Source: Massilia eurypsychrophila (GTDB lineage Bacteria; Pseudomonadota; Gammaproteobacteria; Burkholderiales; Burkholderiaceae_D). Taken from it: DNA of 64,000 nt. A program made the position numbers and the translations under genes. Under the pieces are notes generated by a model. It was not told the origin of the DNA and ran no database searches. It worked only from the letters and a program-made list of their open reading frames with translations. Location of the stretch: the NCBI RefSeq assembly GCF_002760655.1, contig NZ_PDOC01000008.1:62001-126000 (forward strand). The letters are read 5' to 3'. Positions 45,356 to 59,034 of the stretch are shown in pieces. How positions within the stretch are numbered: the stretch's first letter is position 1; the number at the start of each line of letters is the position of its first letter.

Positions 45356-46054
45356 TTAAGGCGCAGCCAGGTACATCTCGGCGATCGGGATGTCCCGCGG
45401 CAGCGTCACTTTCAAATTACGAGGATGTCCCTCCACCAGCAGCGGTGCGTGGCCGAGGGCCTCGATCGCACTGGCGTCGTCGGTAACGGCGGCCGCGTCG
45501 GTAGCGGCCGCCAGCGCCTCGCGCAACAGGCCGAGGCGGAACATTTGCGGCGTCTGGGCCAGCCACAGGGCGTCGCGCGAAATGGTGGAAAGGGCGCCGG
45601 CGGCGGCGCGCTTGACGGTGTCGACCACCGGCAGCGCCAACAGGCCGCCGACCGGATGGACGCCAACTTCTAAAATGAGTTTGTCGATCAGGACGGCGTT
45701 CAGGCCAGGGCGCGCGGCGTCGTGCACCAGCACCCAGTCGCTGTCGCGCACCGGTTCGGCCATCGCGGCCATTGCGGCCAGGGCGTTGCGGATCGATTCC
45801 ATGCGGGTGGCGCCGCCGCAGCGCAGCACCGTCACGCCGTGGCCGGGGGCGACCGCGTCGATCTGCGGATCGCCTGCGCTGACGACGACGAAGGTGTGGC
45901 TGATGCGCTCGCTGGAGAGGAAGGCGTCGAGCGTGTGGCGCAGCATCGGCTTGCCGCCGAGGTGCAGGTATTGCTTCGGTCCGTCCGCTGCCATCCGGGC
46001 GCCAACGCCGGCGGCGGGGATCAGTGCAAAGTAACGAGGTGCTTGGCTGTGCAT
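45356..46054 (-). CDS. ispD: 2-C-methyl-D-erythritol 4-phosphate cytidylyltransferase
   Basis: 232 residues. Third MEP-pathway enzyme, joining MEP with CTP. CTP-binding loop LIPAAGVGARMAADGPKQYL, LVHDAARPGL, TVKRAAAG and C-terminal TDDASAIE with HPRNLKVTLPRD all match the family. It starts 2 bases after the stop of the secreted HExxH protein gene and is followed by ispF. Confidence 0.97.
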   Translation of the reverse strand: MHSQAPRYFALIPAAGVGARMAADGPKQYLHLGGKPMLRHTLDAFLSSERISHTFVVVSAGDPQIDAVAPGHGVTVLRCGGATRMESIRNALAAMAAMAEPVRDSDWVLVHDAARPGLNAVLIDKLILEVGVHPVGGLLALPVVDTVKRAAAGALSTISRDALWLAQTPQMFRLGLLREALAAATDAAAVTDDASAIEALGHAPLLVEGHPRNLKVTLPRDIPIAEMYLAAP

Positions 46055-46056
46055 GC

Positions 46057-46749
46057 TTATCTTTTGTTTCGTTTCGGCGGACCGACAAGTAACTGTACCT
46101 CACCTGCGCAAACTTTGCTCAAGCGGGCGTACTCCTGCGGCGAGTCAATGGCGGCCTGTAAACGTTCTACTTTCGCCATCTCATTTTTAATGTACGGCAT
46201 CCAGCCGCCGTCCATTTCCTGTTCCAGCAATCGCTTCGCCTGGCCAGCCGGCGCGTAGATTGGTTGCCCTGCGAAACGCGTTTTCAACGCCGCGCGCACT
46301 AACCTATCCACTTTCGGCAAATGCTCCAAGTAGGCTTTGAGGTGGCGCATTTCATGCGCAAGAATTTGCTGATATGCGCAAGTTCCCGGCAAGAATTCCC
46401 GGCCGACATATATGACGATGGGCTGGTAGGCCAGCGTGACGGCGATTTTCGGCGCAACGCACTCCGACCTGGTTGCGGGGTCGGTCAGGATGGCGCCGTC
46501 GAGCGCAAACGAAATGCGCGACTCGGTGCGCGTGAGGCCGAGCACAAAGCTGGCGCCGCTGCCCTCCTGCTTCATGCGCGTGAGCGCGCGAAACGGCACC
46601 GAGTTGTCGATGCTGTAGCCATTGTCGCGGCTGGTGAGCGTAACGACGGCCGCGCCGATGGTATCTTCGCAACGCGCCTGGAACGGCGTGCGCGCGCTCC
46701 AGGCGGAAGACGACCAGCACAGTGCCGCGACCAGCAACAGCCGTTTCAT
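46057..46749 (-). CDS. Secreted protein with HExxH motif, putative metallopeptidase
   Basis: 230 residues: signal peptide (MKRLLLVAALCWSSSAWS), a beta-rich middle part, then YQQILAHEMRHLKAYLEHL, where HEMRH fits the zinc-binding HExxH of zincins, with a further His and Glu downstream as possible ligands. Three Cys in the mature part. It is wedged, 8 bp and 2 bp from its neighbours, between nudF and ispD. Unknown family; proteolytic activity is inference from the motif alone. Confidence 0.75.
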   Translation of the reverse strand: MKRLLLVAALCWSSSAWSARTPFQARCEDTIGAAVVTLTSRDNGYSIDNSVPFRALTRMKQEGSGASFVLGLTRTESRISFALDGAILTDPATRSECVAPKIAVTLAYQPIVIYVGREFLPGTCAYQQILAHEMRHLKAYLEHLPKVDRLVRAALKTRFAGQPIYAPAGQAKRLLEQEMDGGWMPYIKNEMAKVERLQAAIDSPQEYARLSKVCAGEVQLLVGPPKRNKR

Positions 46750-46757
46750 GGCGGCGT

Positions 46758-47315
46758 TCAGCCGGGCGACCAGCGCCCGTCGAGGATTTTTTCGAGCCAG
46801 AACGTGCCGATCACCGTCTTGACGTCGGTGACTTCGCCGCTCTTCACTTTTTCGAGCATCTCCGGCACACTGGCGCGGAACGTTTCGAGGAACTCGCCGT
46901 CATCGAGCTGCGCTTCGCCGGCGGTGAGGTTGCGCGCCAGGTACAGGTCGAGGTGCTCGTCCGAGTAGGCGATGGCGTTGTGGATGGTGCAAAGGAAATG
47001 CCAGTCGGTCGCAGTATAGCCGGTCTCTTCCTGCAGCTCGCGCTTGGCGCATGCCAGCGGATCTTCGCCCGGGTCGATCTTGCCGGCCGGGTACTCGATG
47101 AAGACGCGGTCGAGCGGGTAGCGGAACTGGCGCTCGAGCAGCACGCTGCCGTCTTCGAACAGCGGCAGGATGACGACCGCGCCGGGATGGCGGATGAACT
47201 CGCGGTGGGTCTCGGCGCCGTCGGGCAGCGCAATGCGGTCGCGCGTGACTTTCAGGAAGCCGCCGTCATACGCCAGTTTGCCGTCGAGACGGGTTTCCTT
47301 CAGATGGGTATCCAT
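46758..47315 (-). CDS. nudF: ADP-ribose pyrophosphatase (Nudix)
   Basis: 185 residues with a complete Nudix box (GKIDPGEDPLACAKRELQEE followed by TGY). The lead residues and N-terminal strand-swapped domain match ADP-ribose pyrophosphatases (NudF), which cleave ADP-ribose to AMP and ribose-5-phosphate. GGAGG ribosome site 4 bases before the ATG. 33 bp downstream of the DUF2818 gene in the nuo-ispF run. Confidence 0.93.
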   Translation of the reverse strand: MDTHLKETRLDGKLAYDGGFLKVTRDRIALPDGAETHREFIRHPGAVVILPLFEDGSVLLERQFRYPLDRVFIEYPAGKIDPGEDPLACAKRELQEETGYTATDWHFLCTIHNAIAYSDEHLDLYLARNLTAGEAQLDDGEFLETFRASVPEMLEKVKSGEVTDVKTVIGTFWLEKILDGRWSPG

Positions 47316-47348
47316 GCTGCCTCCTGTACCTGCGCCAACTGGAAAGGA

Positions 47349-47651
47349 TCAGTGGTGGCGCTTGCGCAAGTAGCGCACCACGAAGCCGGGAAACGCCAAG
47401 GTGATAAACAGCGGCACGGTCAGCATGTAGAACTCTTTCGACTGCTCGAACACGCTGCCGATGCGCCCTTCCAGCAAACGCGCCAGCAAACCGACAACAA
47501 AATACAGCACCACCAGTTCCAGCAGGCGCACCCACAGCGGCTTGTCGCGGCCCAGCGGAATGACACCGAACACCGACTCATTGAAAAATGGCAGGTTGGC
47601 GAGCACCAATGCAACGGCAATCACCAGCCAGCTTGCTAACGATACATCCAT
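47349..47651 (-). CDS. DUF2818 family membrane protein
   Basis: 100 residues with three membrane helices (ASWLVIAVALVLANLPFF; LLELVVLYFVVGLLARLL; YMLTVPLFITLAFPGFVV) and a basic end. DUF2818 is regularly found directly after nuoN in betaproteobacteria, as here (2 bp after its stop). Its role is unknown; the fixed position suggests help in complex I assembly or function. Start MDVSLASWL has AAGGATGG upstream. Confidence 0.92.
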   Translation of the reverse strand: MDVSLASWLVIAVALVLANLPFFNESVFGVIPLGRDKPLWVRLLELVVLYFVVGLLARLLEGRIGSVFEQSKEFYMLTVPLFITLAFPGFVVRYLRKRHH

Positions 47652-47653
47652 CC

Positions 47654-49141
47654 TTAGCCGCCCAGTGTCTTGCTCATCGCGTTCATGCAGGCGCCGAGCA
47701 GCGCGCCCGGCACCAGGCCGAGGGCGACGATGGCGATGCCGTTGACCGACAGCGCTACGCGCATGTCGAGCGGCACGGCGATCAAGGAAGCGTCGACCGG
47801 CTCGTCGAACCACATCGTCTTGACCACGCGCAGGTAGTAGAACGCGCCGATCAGCGAGAACATGACCGCCACGACTGCCAGCCAGACCTGGCCGGATGTG
47901 ACGACTGCCTGCAGCACCGACCACTTGGCCATGAAGCCCATCATCGGCGGCACGCCGGCCAGCGAAAACATCAAGATCGTCATGACGATGGCGAACCACG
48001 GGCTGCGCTTGCCTAGGCCCTTGAAGTCGGTCAGTTCTTCCGCTTCGAAACCGGCGCGCGCCAGCATCATGATCAGGCCGAAGCTGCCCAGGGTGGTCAG
48101 CACGTAGGTGATCGAGTAGTACATGCCGGCGCTGTAGGCCGACACGGCATTGCCTGAATCGGCGCCGACCACGCCGGCCGCGAGGCCGAGCAGCACGAAG
48201 CCCATCTGGGCGATGGTCGAATACGCCAGCATGCGCTTCAGGTTGGTCTGGGCGATCGCCGTCAGGTTGCCGACCGCCAGCGAGGCGACGGCGAGCACCA
48301 TCAGCATCTGCTGCCAGTCAATCGCCATCGGCAGCAAGCCTTCCACCAGCAGGCGGATGCAGATGGCGAACGCGGCCAGCTTTGGCGCGCCGCCCAACAG
48401 CAGCGTGACCGCCGTCGGCGCACCCTGGTAGACGTCCGGCACCCACATGTGGAACGGCACGGCGCCCAGCTTGAAGCCGAGGCCGGCGACCATGAAGACG
48501 ATGCCGAACACCATGATGGTCTTGTTGACGGTGCCGGAAGCGGCGACGCGGGCGATTTCGGTGATGTCGAGCGAACCGGTGGCGCCGTACAGCATCGAGA
48601 TGCCATACAGCAGGAAGCCGGACGACAGCGCGCCGAGGATGAAGTACTTCATCGCCGCTTCAGTCGACACGGCGTGGTCGCGGCGCAGCGCCACCAGCGC
48701 GTACAGCGCCAGCGACATCAGTTCGAGGCCGAGGTAGATGACCAGCATGTTGTTACCGGAGATCATGACCATCTGGCCGAGCAGCGAGAACAGCGCCAGC
48801 ACGTAGAATTCGCCGCCAAGGTTCCCGGACAGCATGCCGCGCTCGGTGGCGTACTGGCGCGAGTAGATCAAGGTGATACCGGTGGCCAGGTAGGCGAACA
48901 GCTTGAGCAGGTTCGACATCGGGTCCGACACGAACATGTTGGAGAACGTGTAGACGGTGGCGCCGGCGTTGTAGTCGGCCCAAGTCAGCACGCCGCAGCC
49001 GGCCAGCGCCGCCAGCGACAGGTAGTAGGCCATCGAACGCTTCGACAGGAACATGTCGATCAACAGGATCGCGGATGCCGCGACCATCAGGAAGATTTCG
49101 GCGTAGACCGGAATCAGGTTGGGGTTGGTCATTTGATTCAT
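47654..49141 (-). CDS. nuoN: NADH-quinone oxidoreductase subunit N
   Basis: 495 residues, 14 helices; an antiporter-like proton-pumping membrane subunit of complex I. Conserved TM5 Glu in [16 protein letters not shown] and the TM7 Lys region are visible ([16 protein letters not shown]). Last of the canonical nuo genes, 9 bp after nuoM. Confidence 0.97.
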   Translation of the reverse strand: MNQMTNPNLIPVYAEIFLMVAASAILLIDMFLSKRSMAYYLSLAALAGCGVLTWADYNAGATVYTFSNMFVSDPMSNLLKLFAYLATGITLIYSRQYATERGMLSGNLGGEFYVLALFSLLGQMVMISGNNMLVIYLGLELMSLALYALVALRRDHAVSTEAAMKYFILGALSSGFLLYGISMLYGATGSLDITEIARVAASGTVNKTIMVFGIVFMVAGLGFKLGAVPFHMWVPDVYQGAPTAVTLLLGGAPKLAAFAICIRLLVEGLLPMAIDWQQMLMVLAVASLAVGNLTAIAQTNLKRMLAYSTIAQMGFVLLGLAAGVVGADSGNAVSAYSAGMYYSITYVLTTLGSFGLIMMLARAGFEAEELTDFKGLGKRSPWFAIVMTILMFSLAGVPPMMGFMAKWSVLQAVVTSGQVWLAVVAVMFSLIGAFYYLRVVKTMWFDEPVDASLIAVPLDMRVALSVNGIAIVALGLVPGALLGACMNAMSKTLGG

Positions 49142-49150
49142 TTTTCGATC

Positions 49151-50644
49151 TTATGGCAGTTTGCTGACGGCGACATGCTGGAGCAGGTCGGCCACCGAGG
49201 TTTGCATCGTATCGGTGAACGGCGCCGGATACAGGCCCATCCAGATGACGGCGATGGCCAGCACGGCGAACATGAAGAACTCGCGCTTGTTAATGTCGGT
49301 CAGTTCGGCGACATGCTTGTTGCCGACCGCGCCGAACACGACGCGCTTGACCATCCACAGCGAATAGGCGGCGCCGAAGATCAGCGCGGTGGCGGCCAAC
49401 AGGCCAATCCAGAAATTGAACTGGACGGCGCCGAGGATGACCATGAACTCGCCGACGAAACCGGACGTCGCAGGCAGGCCGCAGTTGGCCATCGAGAACA
49501 GTACGAAGAAGGCGGCGAACTTCGGCATGCGGTTGATCACCCCTCCGTAGTCGGCGATCTCGCGCGAGTGCATGCGGTCGTACAGCACGCCGATGCACAG
49601 GAACATCGCGCCGGAGATGAAGCCGTGCGAAATCATCTGCACGATACCGCCCTGCATGCCCATCGGGTTGAAGATGAAAAAGCCGAGGGTGACGAAACCC
49701 ATGTGCGCGATCGACGAGTAGGCGACCAGTTTTTTCATGTCCTTCTGCACCAGCGCAACGAGGCCGATGTAGATTACCGCGATCAGGGACAGCGTGATCA
49801 TGAAGCCGGCCAGGTAGTGGCTGGCGTCAGGGGCGATCGGCAGCGAGAACCGCAGGAAGCCGTAGGCGCCGAGTTTGAGCATGATGGCAGCCAGCACCAC
49901 CGAGCCGCCGGTCGGCGCTTCGACGTGGGCGTCCGGCAGCCAGGTGTGGACCGGCCACATCGGCACCTTGACGGCAAACGCCATCAGGAACGCCAGGAAG
50001 ATCAGCACTTGTTCCTTCATCGTCAGCGGCAGCTTGTGCCACGTCGGAATGTCGAAGCTGCCGCCGGCCTTGTTGTACAGGTAGACGATGGCGATCAACG
50101 TCAGCAGCGAGCCGAAGAAGGTGTACAGGAAGAACTTGAACGCCGCATACACCCGGTTGGCGCCGCCGAACACGCCGATGATGATGAACATCGGGATCAA
50201 GGTCGCTTCGAAGAAGAAGTAGAACAGCAGGCCGTCGAGCGCGCAGAACACGCCGACCATCAGGCCGGACAGGATCAGGAACGAACCCATGTACTGGGCG
50301 ACGCGCGTCTCGATGACCTGCCAGGCCGAGATGACGACGATGACGGTGATGAACGCCGTCAGCGGCACGAACCACAGCGACAGGCCGTCGATGCCGAGCG
50401 CATACATGATGTTGAAGCGGCCGATCCACGGCGTGCTTTCGACGAACTGGAAACCGTGCGCGGCATTGTCAAACAGCTGCACCAGCGGAATGGTCGGCAG
50501 GAAGCTGACGATGGCGGCGACCAAGGTGAACCAGCGGGTCAGGCCCGGCTTGTCGTCGCGGCCGATGGCCAGCACCACGCAGCCGAGGATGATCGGGAGC
50601 CAGATCGCCAGGCTCAGGTACGGAGGGAAAGTAGACTGCATCAT
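49151..50644 (-). CDS. nuoM: NADH-quinone oxidoreductase subunit M
   Basis: 497 residues. Antiporter-like proton-pumping subunit, with the TM5 Glu in YFFFEATLIPMFIIIG and the Lys/His region VPMWPVHTWLPDAHVEAP. Begins with two ATG codons (MMQSTF); either may be used. 24 bp after nuoL. Confidence 0.97.
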   Translation of the reverse strand: MMQSTFPPYLSLAIWLPIILGCVVLAIGRDDKPGLTRWFTLVAAIVSFLPTIPLVQLFDNAAHGFQFVESTPWIGRFNIMYALGIDGLSLWFVPLTAFITVIVVISAWQVIETRVAQYMGSFLILSGLMVGVFCALDGLLFYFFFEATLIPMFIIIGVFGGANRVYAAFKFFLYTFFGSLLTLIAIVYLYNKAGGSFDIPTWHKLPLTMKEQVLIFLAFLMAFAVKVPMWPVHTWLPDAHVEAPTGGSVVLAAIMLKLGAYGFLRFSLPIAPDASHYLAGFMITLSLIAVIYIGLVALVQKDMKKLVAYSSIAHMGFVTLGFFIFNPMGMQGGIVQMISHGFISGAMFLCIGVLYDRMHSREIADYGGVINRMPKFAAFFVLFSMANCGLPATSGFVGEFMVILGAVQFNFWIGLLAATALIFGAAYSLWMVKRVVFGAVGNKHVAELTDINKREFFMFAVLAIAVIWMGLYPAPFTDTMQTSVADLLQHVAVSKLP

Positions 50645-50668
50645 TTTTCGTTGTCTTTGCGGATCTGA

Positions 50669-52744
<2,076 letters not shown>

Positions 52745-52795
52745 GTTGAACCTTAATCGTTATTTATTTAAGTGTTGAATCTGAACCTGAAAGGC

Positions 52796-53104
52796 TTAGC
52801 CCTTCAGGCTGTCCAGGTCTTCCACATTGATCGTATCTACATTTCGGAACAGAACCACCAGGATCGCGAGGCCGATTGCCGATTCGGCGGCCGCCACGGT
52901 CAGGATGAAGAACACGAAGATCTGCCCTGCCGCGTCGCCCAGGTAATGCGAGAAGGCGATGAAGTTCAGGTTCACCGCCAGCAGCATCAGTTCGATGGCC
53001 ATCAGCAGGATGATGATGTTCTTGCGGTTCAGGAAGATGCCGACGATCGAGATCGCGAACAGGATCGCGCCCAGGACCAGGTAGTGTGCGAGCGATAAAG
53101 TCAT
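52796..53104 (-). CDS. nuoK: NADH-quinone oxidoreductase subunit K
   Basis: 102 residues, three helices, with the two conserved membrane Glu in [16 protein letters not shown] and [12 protein letters not shown], essential for proton transfer. ATG overlaps nuoJ stop by 4 bp. Confidence 0.97.
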   Translation of the reverse strand: MTLSLAHYLVLGAILFAISIVGIFLNRKNIIILLMAIELMLLAVNLNFIAFSHYLGDAAGQIFVFFILTVAAAESAIGLAILVVLFRNVDTINVEDLDSLKG

Positions 53105-53787
53105 TTTGTCTCCTTGGCGGCGTCAGGGGCGACGACAGCGGCGGCTTCGGCAGCCTTCAGTGCGGCCGCGGTCGATGCGGCGTCCAGCGCCGGCTGGTCG
53201 ATCGATGCCATCTTGACGATGCGCAGGCGGTCGTTACGCTTGACGCGCACGGCGTCGCCCGGGTCGAACGCCTTGGTGTCCTTGCGCTTGCGCAGGGTCA
53301 GGGCAACGGCGGCGATGATCGCCACCAGCAGGATCACGGCGGCAATCTCGAAGCCGTAGATGTACCTGGTGTAGATCAACAGACCCAGTTCCTTGGTGCC
53401 GCCGATGTTGGCCCCAAGCGCGGCAGGCTGCTGCTCGAACGTCAGGAAACCGCGCCACAGCACGGCGGCCATCTCGAGCACGATCAGCGCGCCGATGCCG
53501 GACGCCAGCGGCAGATAGCCCCAGAATCCTTCGCGCATGCGGTCGACGTTAATGTCGAGCATCATGACGACGAACAGGAACAGCACCATCACGGCGCCGA
53601 CATAGACGAGCACCAGCACGATGGCGAGGAACTCGGCCTTGAGCAACATCCAGATGCCGGCGGCGTTGAAGAACGCCAGCACCAGGAACAGCGCCGCGTG
53701 CACCGGATTGCGGGCGGTAATGACGCGTGTGGCGGCGATGATCATGATCACCGAGAACGCGTAGAACAAGAAAGTTTTAAAATCCAT
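53101..53787 (-). CDS. nuoJ: NADH-quinone oxidoreductase subunit J
   Basis: 228 residues, five helices ([35 protein letters not shown]) followed by an extended Ala-rich cytoplasmic tail of ~65 residues. The family usually has 165-220 residues, so the tail is a local feature. Membrane subunit near the quinone site. 24 bp after nuoI. Confidence 0.97.
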   Translation of the reverse strand: MDFKTFLFYAFSVIMIIAATRVITARNPVHAALFLVLAFFNAAGIWMLLKAEFLAIVLVLVYVGAVMVLFLFVVMMLDINVDRMREGFWGYLPLASGIGALIVLEMAAVLWRGFLTFEQQPAALGANIGGTKELGLLIYTRYIYGFEIAAVILLVAIIAAVALTLRKRKDTKAFDPGDAVRVKRNDRLRIVKMASIDQPALDAASTAAALKAAEAAAVVAPDAAKETK

Positions 53788-53811
53788 GGCTAACCCAAAG
53801 TCCTACGGTTA

Positions 53812-54300
53812 TCAGCGGTACGGCGCATCGGCGGCGCGAGCGGCGGCGATGTCGTTTTCATAGCGGTCGCCGACCGCCAGCAGCATTTCTTTCGTGTAGT
53901 ACAAGTCGCCGCGCTTTTCGCCGTGGTATTCCAGCACGTGGGTCTCGACGATCGAATCGACCGGGCACGACTCTTCGCAGAAACCGCAGAAGATGCACTT
54001 GGTCAGGTCGATATCGTAGCGCGTCGTGCGGCGCGAACCGTCGTCGCGCATTTCCGACTCGATCGTGATCGCCATCGCCGGGCACACCGCTTCGCACAGC
54101 TTGCAGGCGATGCAGCGCTCTTCGCCGTTCGGGTAGCGGCGCAGTGCGTGCAGGCCGCGAAAACGCGGCGACATCGGCGTCTTCTCTTCCGGATACTGCA
54201 CCGTGATCTTACGAGAAAACATGTACTTGCCGGTCAGGGCCATGCCCTTGATCAGCTCGGTCAGCATCATGCTGCCAAAAAAATCTTTAACGCGATCCAT
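53812..54300 (-). CDS. nuoI: NADH-quinone oxidoreductase subunit I
   Basis: 162 residues carrying iron-sulfur clusters N6a and N6b: [16 protein letters not shown] and [16 protein letters not shown]. Passes electrons towards NuoB next to the quinone site. 10 bp after nuoH. Confidence 0.97.
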   Translation of the reverse strand: MDRVKDFFGSMMLTELIKGMALTGKYMFSRKITVQYPEEKTPMSPRFRGLHALRRYPNGEERCIACKLCEAVCPAMAITIESEMRDDGSRRTTRYDIDLTKCIFCGFCEESCPVDSIVETHVLEYHGEKRGDLYYTKEMLLAVGDRYENDIAAARAADAPYR

Positions 54301-54310
54301 TACTTTTTCC

Positions 54311-55387
54311 TTACTTCCAAATGTTCCAGGACGTCTGCATCCAGCCTGCGACCAGGACCAGCCAGACCAGGGTCAGCGGAATGAAAATCTTCCAGCCGAG
54401 GCGCATGATCTGGTCATACCGGTAACGCGGGAATGTGCCGCGCACCCAGACGAACAGGGAAACGATGAAGAACGTCTTGGCGAACAGCCAGAAAAAGCCG
54501 CCAAACGCGCCCCAGAATTCGAGGAACCTGAATGGCGCCGCCCAGCCGCCGAGGAACATGATCGCTGCCAGGCAGCCGATCAGGATCATGTTGGCGTATT
54601 CGGCCAGCATGAACATGGCGTACGACATGCCCGAGTATTCGACCATGTGGCCGGCAACGATTTCCGATTCGCCTTCGACGACGTCGAACGGGTGGCGGTT
54701 GCACTCGGCAAGACCGGACGTCAGGTAGACCACCAGCAGCGGCAGCAGCGGCAGCCAGTTCCACGACATGAAGTTGACGCCATGCTCGACAAACATGCCG
54801 CGGCTCTGGCCGGCAACGATGTCGGAGAAATTCAGGCTGCCCGACACCATCAGCACGACGACCAGCACGAAGCCCATCGGGATTTCGTAGGAAATCATCT
54901 GGGCCGAGGCGCGCATCGCGCCCATGAACGAGTACTTCGAGTTCGACGCCCAGCCGGCGATGATGATGCCGTACACTTCCAGCGACGTGATCGCCATCAG
55001 CAGCAACAGGCCGGCGTTGACGTTGGCCAGCGCGATCTCGGGACCGAACGGGATCACCGACCAGGCCGCCAGCGCCGGCATGATCGTCATGATCGGGCCG
55101 ATGATGAACAGGCTGGTGGTGGCCTTGGTCGGCACGACGATTTCCTTGAACAGCAGTTTCAAGGCGTCGGCGATCGGCTGCAAGAGGCCCATCGGACCGA
55201 CCCGGTTCGGGCCGATACGGATCTGGATCCAGCCGATCAGCTTGCGCTCCCACAAGGTCGCGTAGGCAACCAGGCCCATCAATGGCAGCAGCACGCACAT
55301 GATCTTGATCATGGTCCATGCCAGCGGCCATACGCCGCCGAGGTAGTTGACGCCGTACGTATTGAGGCTAACGATAAAGTCGTTCAT
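54311..55387 (-). CDS. nuoH: NADH-quinone oxidoreductase subunit H
   Basis: 358 residues, eight helices; ubiquinone-binding membrane subunit. Signature [20 protein letters not shown] and [19 protein letters not shown] with the conserved Glu. Start overlaps the nuoG stop (TAATG). Confidence 0.97.
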   Translation of the reverse strand: MNDFIVSLNTYGVNYLGGVWPLAWTMIKIMCVLLPLMGLVAYATLWERKLIGWIQIRIGPNRVGPMGLLQPIADALKLLFKEIVVPTKATTSLFIIGPIMTIMPALAAWSVIPFGPEIALANVNAGLLLLMAITSLEVYGIIIAGWASNSKYSFMGAMRASAQMISYEIPMGFVLVVVLMVSGSLNFSDIVAGQSRGMFVEHGVNFMSWNWLPLLPLLVVYLTSGLAECNRHPFDVVEGESEIVAGHMVEYSGMSYAMFMLAEYANMILIGCLAAIMFLGGWAAPFRFLEFWGAFGGFFWLFAKTFFIVSLFVWVRGTFPRYRYDQIMRLGWKIFIPLTLVWLVLVAGWMQTSWNIWK

Positions 55388-57723
55388 TACGCGCCCTTCC
55401 CTGCTTTTTCAACCTGGATTGCACCGAACATCGCGCCCAGCATGCTGGTGCTCGGGTGCGCCGCGGCGACCCGCACGGCATTCGCCGGCAAGGTCTTGTC
55501 GATGGCGGCAACCAGCAGCGCCGAACCGGTGCCCTGCGTGACCTTGACGGTATCGCCGGCAACCACGCCCAGCTGCGCGGCCAGCGCGGCCGGCAGGTGC
55601 GCCAGCGGCGCTTGCGCGTCGGCGGTGCGTTGCAGCGGCTCGGAGCGGCGCGCGATGGCGTCGGCAAAATAGATCGGCACGTCGGTGACGCGCTCGAGCG
55701 CGCTGCCGTCGCCGAACGTTGCGGCGGTGGCGGCAATGGTCGACACGTTCGACAGCTTCGCCGAAAGATCGGTCACGCCCTTGCCGAGCACTTCGTCGCG
55801 GATCGCTTCGGACGTGTCGTAGTCGAAACCGGTCAGGCCGAGCAGGTTGCCCAGCACGCGCAGCACCTTCCAGGCCGGACGGGCTTCGCCGAGCGGCTTG
55901 ACGGTGCCGTTGAAACTTTGCGCGCGGCCTTCGCAGTTGACGAAGGTGCCGGCGGTCTCGCTGAACGGCGCGATCGGCAGCAGCACGTCGGCGTAGTCCA
56001 TGCCGTGCTTGAAAGCGCTCATGACGACGACCATCTCGGCGGCGTCGAGCGCGGCGCGGGCTTGCTGCGGGTTGGCGCAGTCGAGCTCCGGCTCGGCGTT
56101 GAGCAGCACGTAGGCTTTCTTCGGCTCGGCAAACACCGGCTTGGCATTCTTGGCCGCCGCGCCGGCGAGATAACCGCCGACGGTGTTGGCGGCGTCGACC
56201 AGGTAGCCGAGCTTGGCGCCGGTCAGTTCAGCGATCAGCTGGGCGGCGGCGTGGATGGCGGACGCCTGCGGATGCTGCACGGCGGCGTTGCCGAGCAGGA
56301 TCACGGACGGCAGCTTGGCCTCGCCGGTGAACAGGCTGGCGGCCATTTTGGTGGCGGACTCGGACGGCTTGACCTGGTCGTACGCCGGCACGGACGCGCC
56401 GGCCGCCTTGGCCACCGCGGCGGCCAGGTCGCTCAATGCGGCCAGCCAGTCGGACGGCGCGGCGATCATCTTGTTCGCCACCGGCATCAACAGCTCTTCA
56501 TCGGCGCCGTGCAGCACCGACAGCTTGGCGCCGCTCTTGACCGCGGCGCGCAGGCGCGTGGCGACCAGCGGATGGTCCTTGCGCAGGAACGAGCCGATGA
56601 CCAGCGCGCGCTTGACGTTCGACAGGTCGGCAATCGGCATGCCGAGCCAAGGCGTGACCTGGCCGTCGTTGGCGAAGTCGGTCTGGCGCAGGCGGAATTC
56701 GACGTTCTCGGAACCGAGGCCGCGCATGGCTTTCGCCAGCAGGTGCAGTTCTTCGGTCGTCGAGTGCGGCGTGGCGACGGCGGCGATCGCGTCGGCGCCG
56801 TGTTCATGCTTGATGTTGCGCAGGCCATGGGCGATGTATTCGAGCGCGGTCTGCCAGTCGGTCTGGGCCCACTGGCCGCCCTGCTTGATCATCGGCGACG
56901 TCAGGCGGTCGGCGTTGTCGAGGCCTTCGTACGAAAAGCGGTCCTTGTCGGACAGCCAGCATTCGTTGATCGCGTCGTTTTCCAGCGGCAGCACGCGCAT
57001 GACCTTGCCGGCCTTGACCTGAACGATCAGGTTCGAGCCGAGCGAATCGTGCGGGCTGACCGACTTGCGGCGCGACAGTTCCCAGGTACGGGCCTGGTAG
57101 CGGAACGGCTTGCTGGTCAGCGCGCCGACCGGGCACAGGTCGATCATGTTGCCCGAAACTTCCGAGTCGACGGTCTTGCCGACGAACGAGGTGATTTCGG
57201 CGTGTTCGCCGCGGCCAAGCATGCCAAGTTCCATCTGGCCGGCTACTTCCTGGCCGAAACGCACGCAGCGGGTGCAGTGGATGCAGCGGGTCATCTCGGC
57301 CATCGAGATCAGCGGGCCGGCGTCTTTCGGCGGCACGACGCGTTTTTCTTCGGCGTAGCGCGAATCGGACTTGCCGTAACCGACCGCCAGGTCCTGGAGC
57401 TGGCATTCGCCGCCCTGGTCGCAGATCGGGCAATCGAGCGGGTGGTTAATGAGCAGGAATTCCATCACGGACTTCTGCGCCTGCACCGCTTTTTCGCTGT
57501 TCGAGCGCACGATCATGCCGGCCGAGACCGGCGTGGCGCAAGCCGGCAAAGGCTTCGGCGCCTTCTCGACTTCGACCAGGCACATGCGGCAGTTGGCCGC
57601 AATCGACAATTTCTTGTGATAGCAGAAGTGCGGGATGTAGGTCCCGAGCTTGTTGGCAGCATCCATCACCATGGAACCTGGTGGGACTTCTACCTTCTTA
57701 CCGTCAATTTCAATTTCAACCAT
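55387..57723 (-). CDS. nuoG: NADH-quinone oxidoreductase subunit G
   Basis: 778 residues. N-terminal [2Fe-2S] ([17 protein letters not shown]), [4Fe-4S] with His ligand ([12 protein letters not shown]) and N5-type [14 protein letters not shown], followed by a molybdopterin-oxidoreductase-like domain without cofactor. Electron-wire subunit of the peripheral arm. 15 bp after nuoF. Confidence 0.97.
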   Translation of the reverse strand: MVEIEIDGKKVEVPPGSMVMDAANKLGTYIPHFCYHKKLSIAANCRMCLVEVEKAPKPLPACATPVSAGMIVRSNSEKAVQAQKSVMEFLLINHPLDCPICDQGGECQLQDLAVGYGKSDSRYAEEKRVVPPKDAGPLISMAEMTRCIHCTRCVRFGQEVAGQMELGMLGRGEHAEITSFVGKTVDSEVSGNMIDLCPVGALTSKPFRYQARTWELSRRKSVSPHDSLGSNLIVQVKAGKVMRVLPLENDAINECWLSDKDRFSYEGLDNADRLTSPMIKQGGQWAQTDWQTALEYIAHGLRNIKHEHGADAIAAVATPHSTTEELHLLAKAMRGLGSENVEFRLRQTDFANDGQVTPWLGMPIADLSNVKRALVIGSFLRKDHPLVATRLRAAVKSGAKLSVLHGADEELLMPVANKMIAAPSDWLAALSDLAAAVAKAAGASVPAYDQVKPSESATKMAASLFTGEAKLPSVILLGNAAVQHPQASAIHAAAQLIAELTGAKLGYLVDAANTVGGYLAGAAAKNAKPVFAEPKKAYVLLNAEPELDCANPQQARAALDAAEMVVVMSAFKHGMDYADVLLPIAPFSETAGTFVNCEGRAQSFNGTVKPLGEARPAWKVLRVLGNLLGLTGFDYDTSEAIRDEVLGKGVTDLSAKLSNVSTIAATAATFGDGSALERVTDVPIYFADAIARRSEPLQRTADAQAPLAHLPAALAAQLGVVAGDTVKVTQGTGSALLVAAIDKTLPANAVRVAAAHPSTSMLGAMFGAIQVEKAGKGA

Positions 57724-57738
57724 GAGATTTCTCTGGCC

Positions 57739-59034
57739 TTAAATATATGCGGGCACGAGGCAATGCTTGTGCTCGATGTGGTATTCGAATTCTTCGCGGA
57801 AGTTCTTGATCATCGCCTGCACCGGCATCGCGGCCGCATCGCCGAGCGCGCAGATGGTGCGGCCCTTGATGTTGTCGGCGATCTGGTTCAGCAAATCCAT
57901 GTCTTCCGGACGGCCCTGGCCGTGCTCGATGCGGTGCACCATGCGGTACATCCAGCCGGTGCCTTCGCGGCACGGCGTGCACTGGCCGCACGATTCCTCG
58001 TAGTAGAAGTACGACAGGCGCAGCAGCGACTTGACCATGCAGCGCGTCTCGTCCATGACGATCACGGCGCCCGAGCCGAGCATCGAGCCGGCCTTGGCGA
58101 TCGAATCGTAGTCGAGATCGGTCTCCATCATGAGCTCGCCGCGCACCACCGGCGCGGACGAGCCGCCAGGAATGACAGCCTTGATCTTTTTGCCGCCGCG
58201 CATGCCGCCGGCCAGCTCCATCAGGGTCGCGAACGGCGTGCCCATCGGAACTTCGTAATTGCCCGGCAGGTTGACGTCGCCGGAGATCGAGAAGATCTTC
58301 GAGCCGCCATTGTTCGGCTTGCCCAGCGCCAGGTAGTTCTCCGCGCCCATGTTCAGCAGAAACGGTACCGCGGCGAAGGTCTCGGTGTTGTTGATCGTCG
58401 TCGGCTTGCCGTACAGGCCGAACGAGGCCGGGAACGGCGGCTTGAAGCGCGGCTGGCCCTTCTTGCCTTCGAGCGACTCGAGCAGCGCGGTTTCTTCGCC
58501 GCAGATGTAGGCGCCGTAACCGTGCGCGGCGTGCAGCTGGAAGTTGAACTCGCTGCCCATGATCTTGTCGCCGAGGAAACCGGCGGCGCGCGCCTCTTCC
58601 AGCGCTTCTTCGAACAACTCGTACTCGGCCCAGATTTCACCGTGGATGTAGTTGTAGCCGACCGTGATGCCCATCGCGTAGGCGCCGATGGCCATGCCTT
58701 CGATCAGCGCATGCGGATTGTAGCGAATGATGTCGCGGTCCTTGAACGTGCCCGGCTCGCCTTCGTCGGTATTGCAGACGAGGTATTTCTGGCCCGGGAA
58801 CTGGCGCGGCATGAAGCTCCACTTCAGGCCGGTCGGGAAACCGGCGCCGCCGCGCCCGCGCAGGCCCGACGCCTTCAGGTCGGCGATGATCTGTTCCGGC
58901 GTGATCTTTTCGTCGAGGATGCGGCGCAGCGCGCTGTAGCCGCCGCGCTTGACGTAGTCGTTCAGGTGCCAGTTGGCGCCGTCCAGGTCTTTCAGGATCA
59001 GCGGCTTGATGTGTCGGTCGTGCAGGCTGGTCAT
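57739..59034 (-). CDS. nuoF: NADH-quinone oxidoreductase subunit F (NADH/FMN-binding)
   Basis: 431 residues. Flavin and NADH site [18 protein letters not shown] and cluster N3 Cys in [17 protein letters not shown]. The site of hydride transfer from NADH to FMN. Start ATG overlaps nuoE stop (ATGA); a long upstream extension of the frame lies inside nuoE and is not used. Confidence 0.97.
   Translation of the reverse strand: MTSLHDRHIKPLILKDLDGANWHLNDYVKRGGYSALRRILDEKITPEQIIADLKASGLRGRGGAGFPTGLKWSFMPRQFPGQKYLVCNTDEGEPGTFKDRDIIRYNPHALIEGMAIGAYAMGITVGYNYIHGEIWAEYELFEEALEEARAAGFLGDKIMGSEFNFQLHAAHGYGAYICGEETALLESLEGKKGQPRFKPPFPASFGLYGKPTTINNTETFAAVPFLLNMGAENYLALGKPNNGGSKIFSISGDVNLPGNYEVPMGTPFATLMELAGGMRGGKKIKAVIPGGSSAPVVRGELMMETDLDYDSIAKAGSMLGSGAVIVMDETRCMVKSLLRLSYFYYEESCGQCTPCREGTGWMYRMVHRIEHGQGRPEDMDLLNQIADNIKGRTICALGDAAAMPVQAMIKNFREEFEYHIEHKHCLVPAYI

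Noticed and set aside
48449..50668. 739-codon plus-strand frame over nuoN and nuoM
   Set aside because: His/Gln/Asp/Arg-rich shadow of two certain complex I genes.
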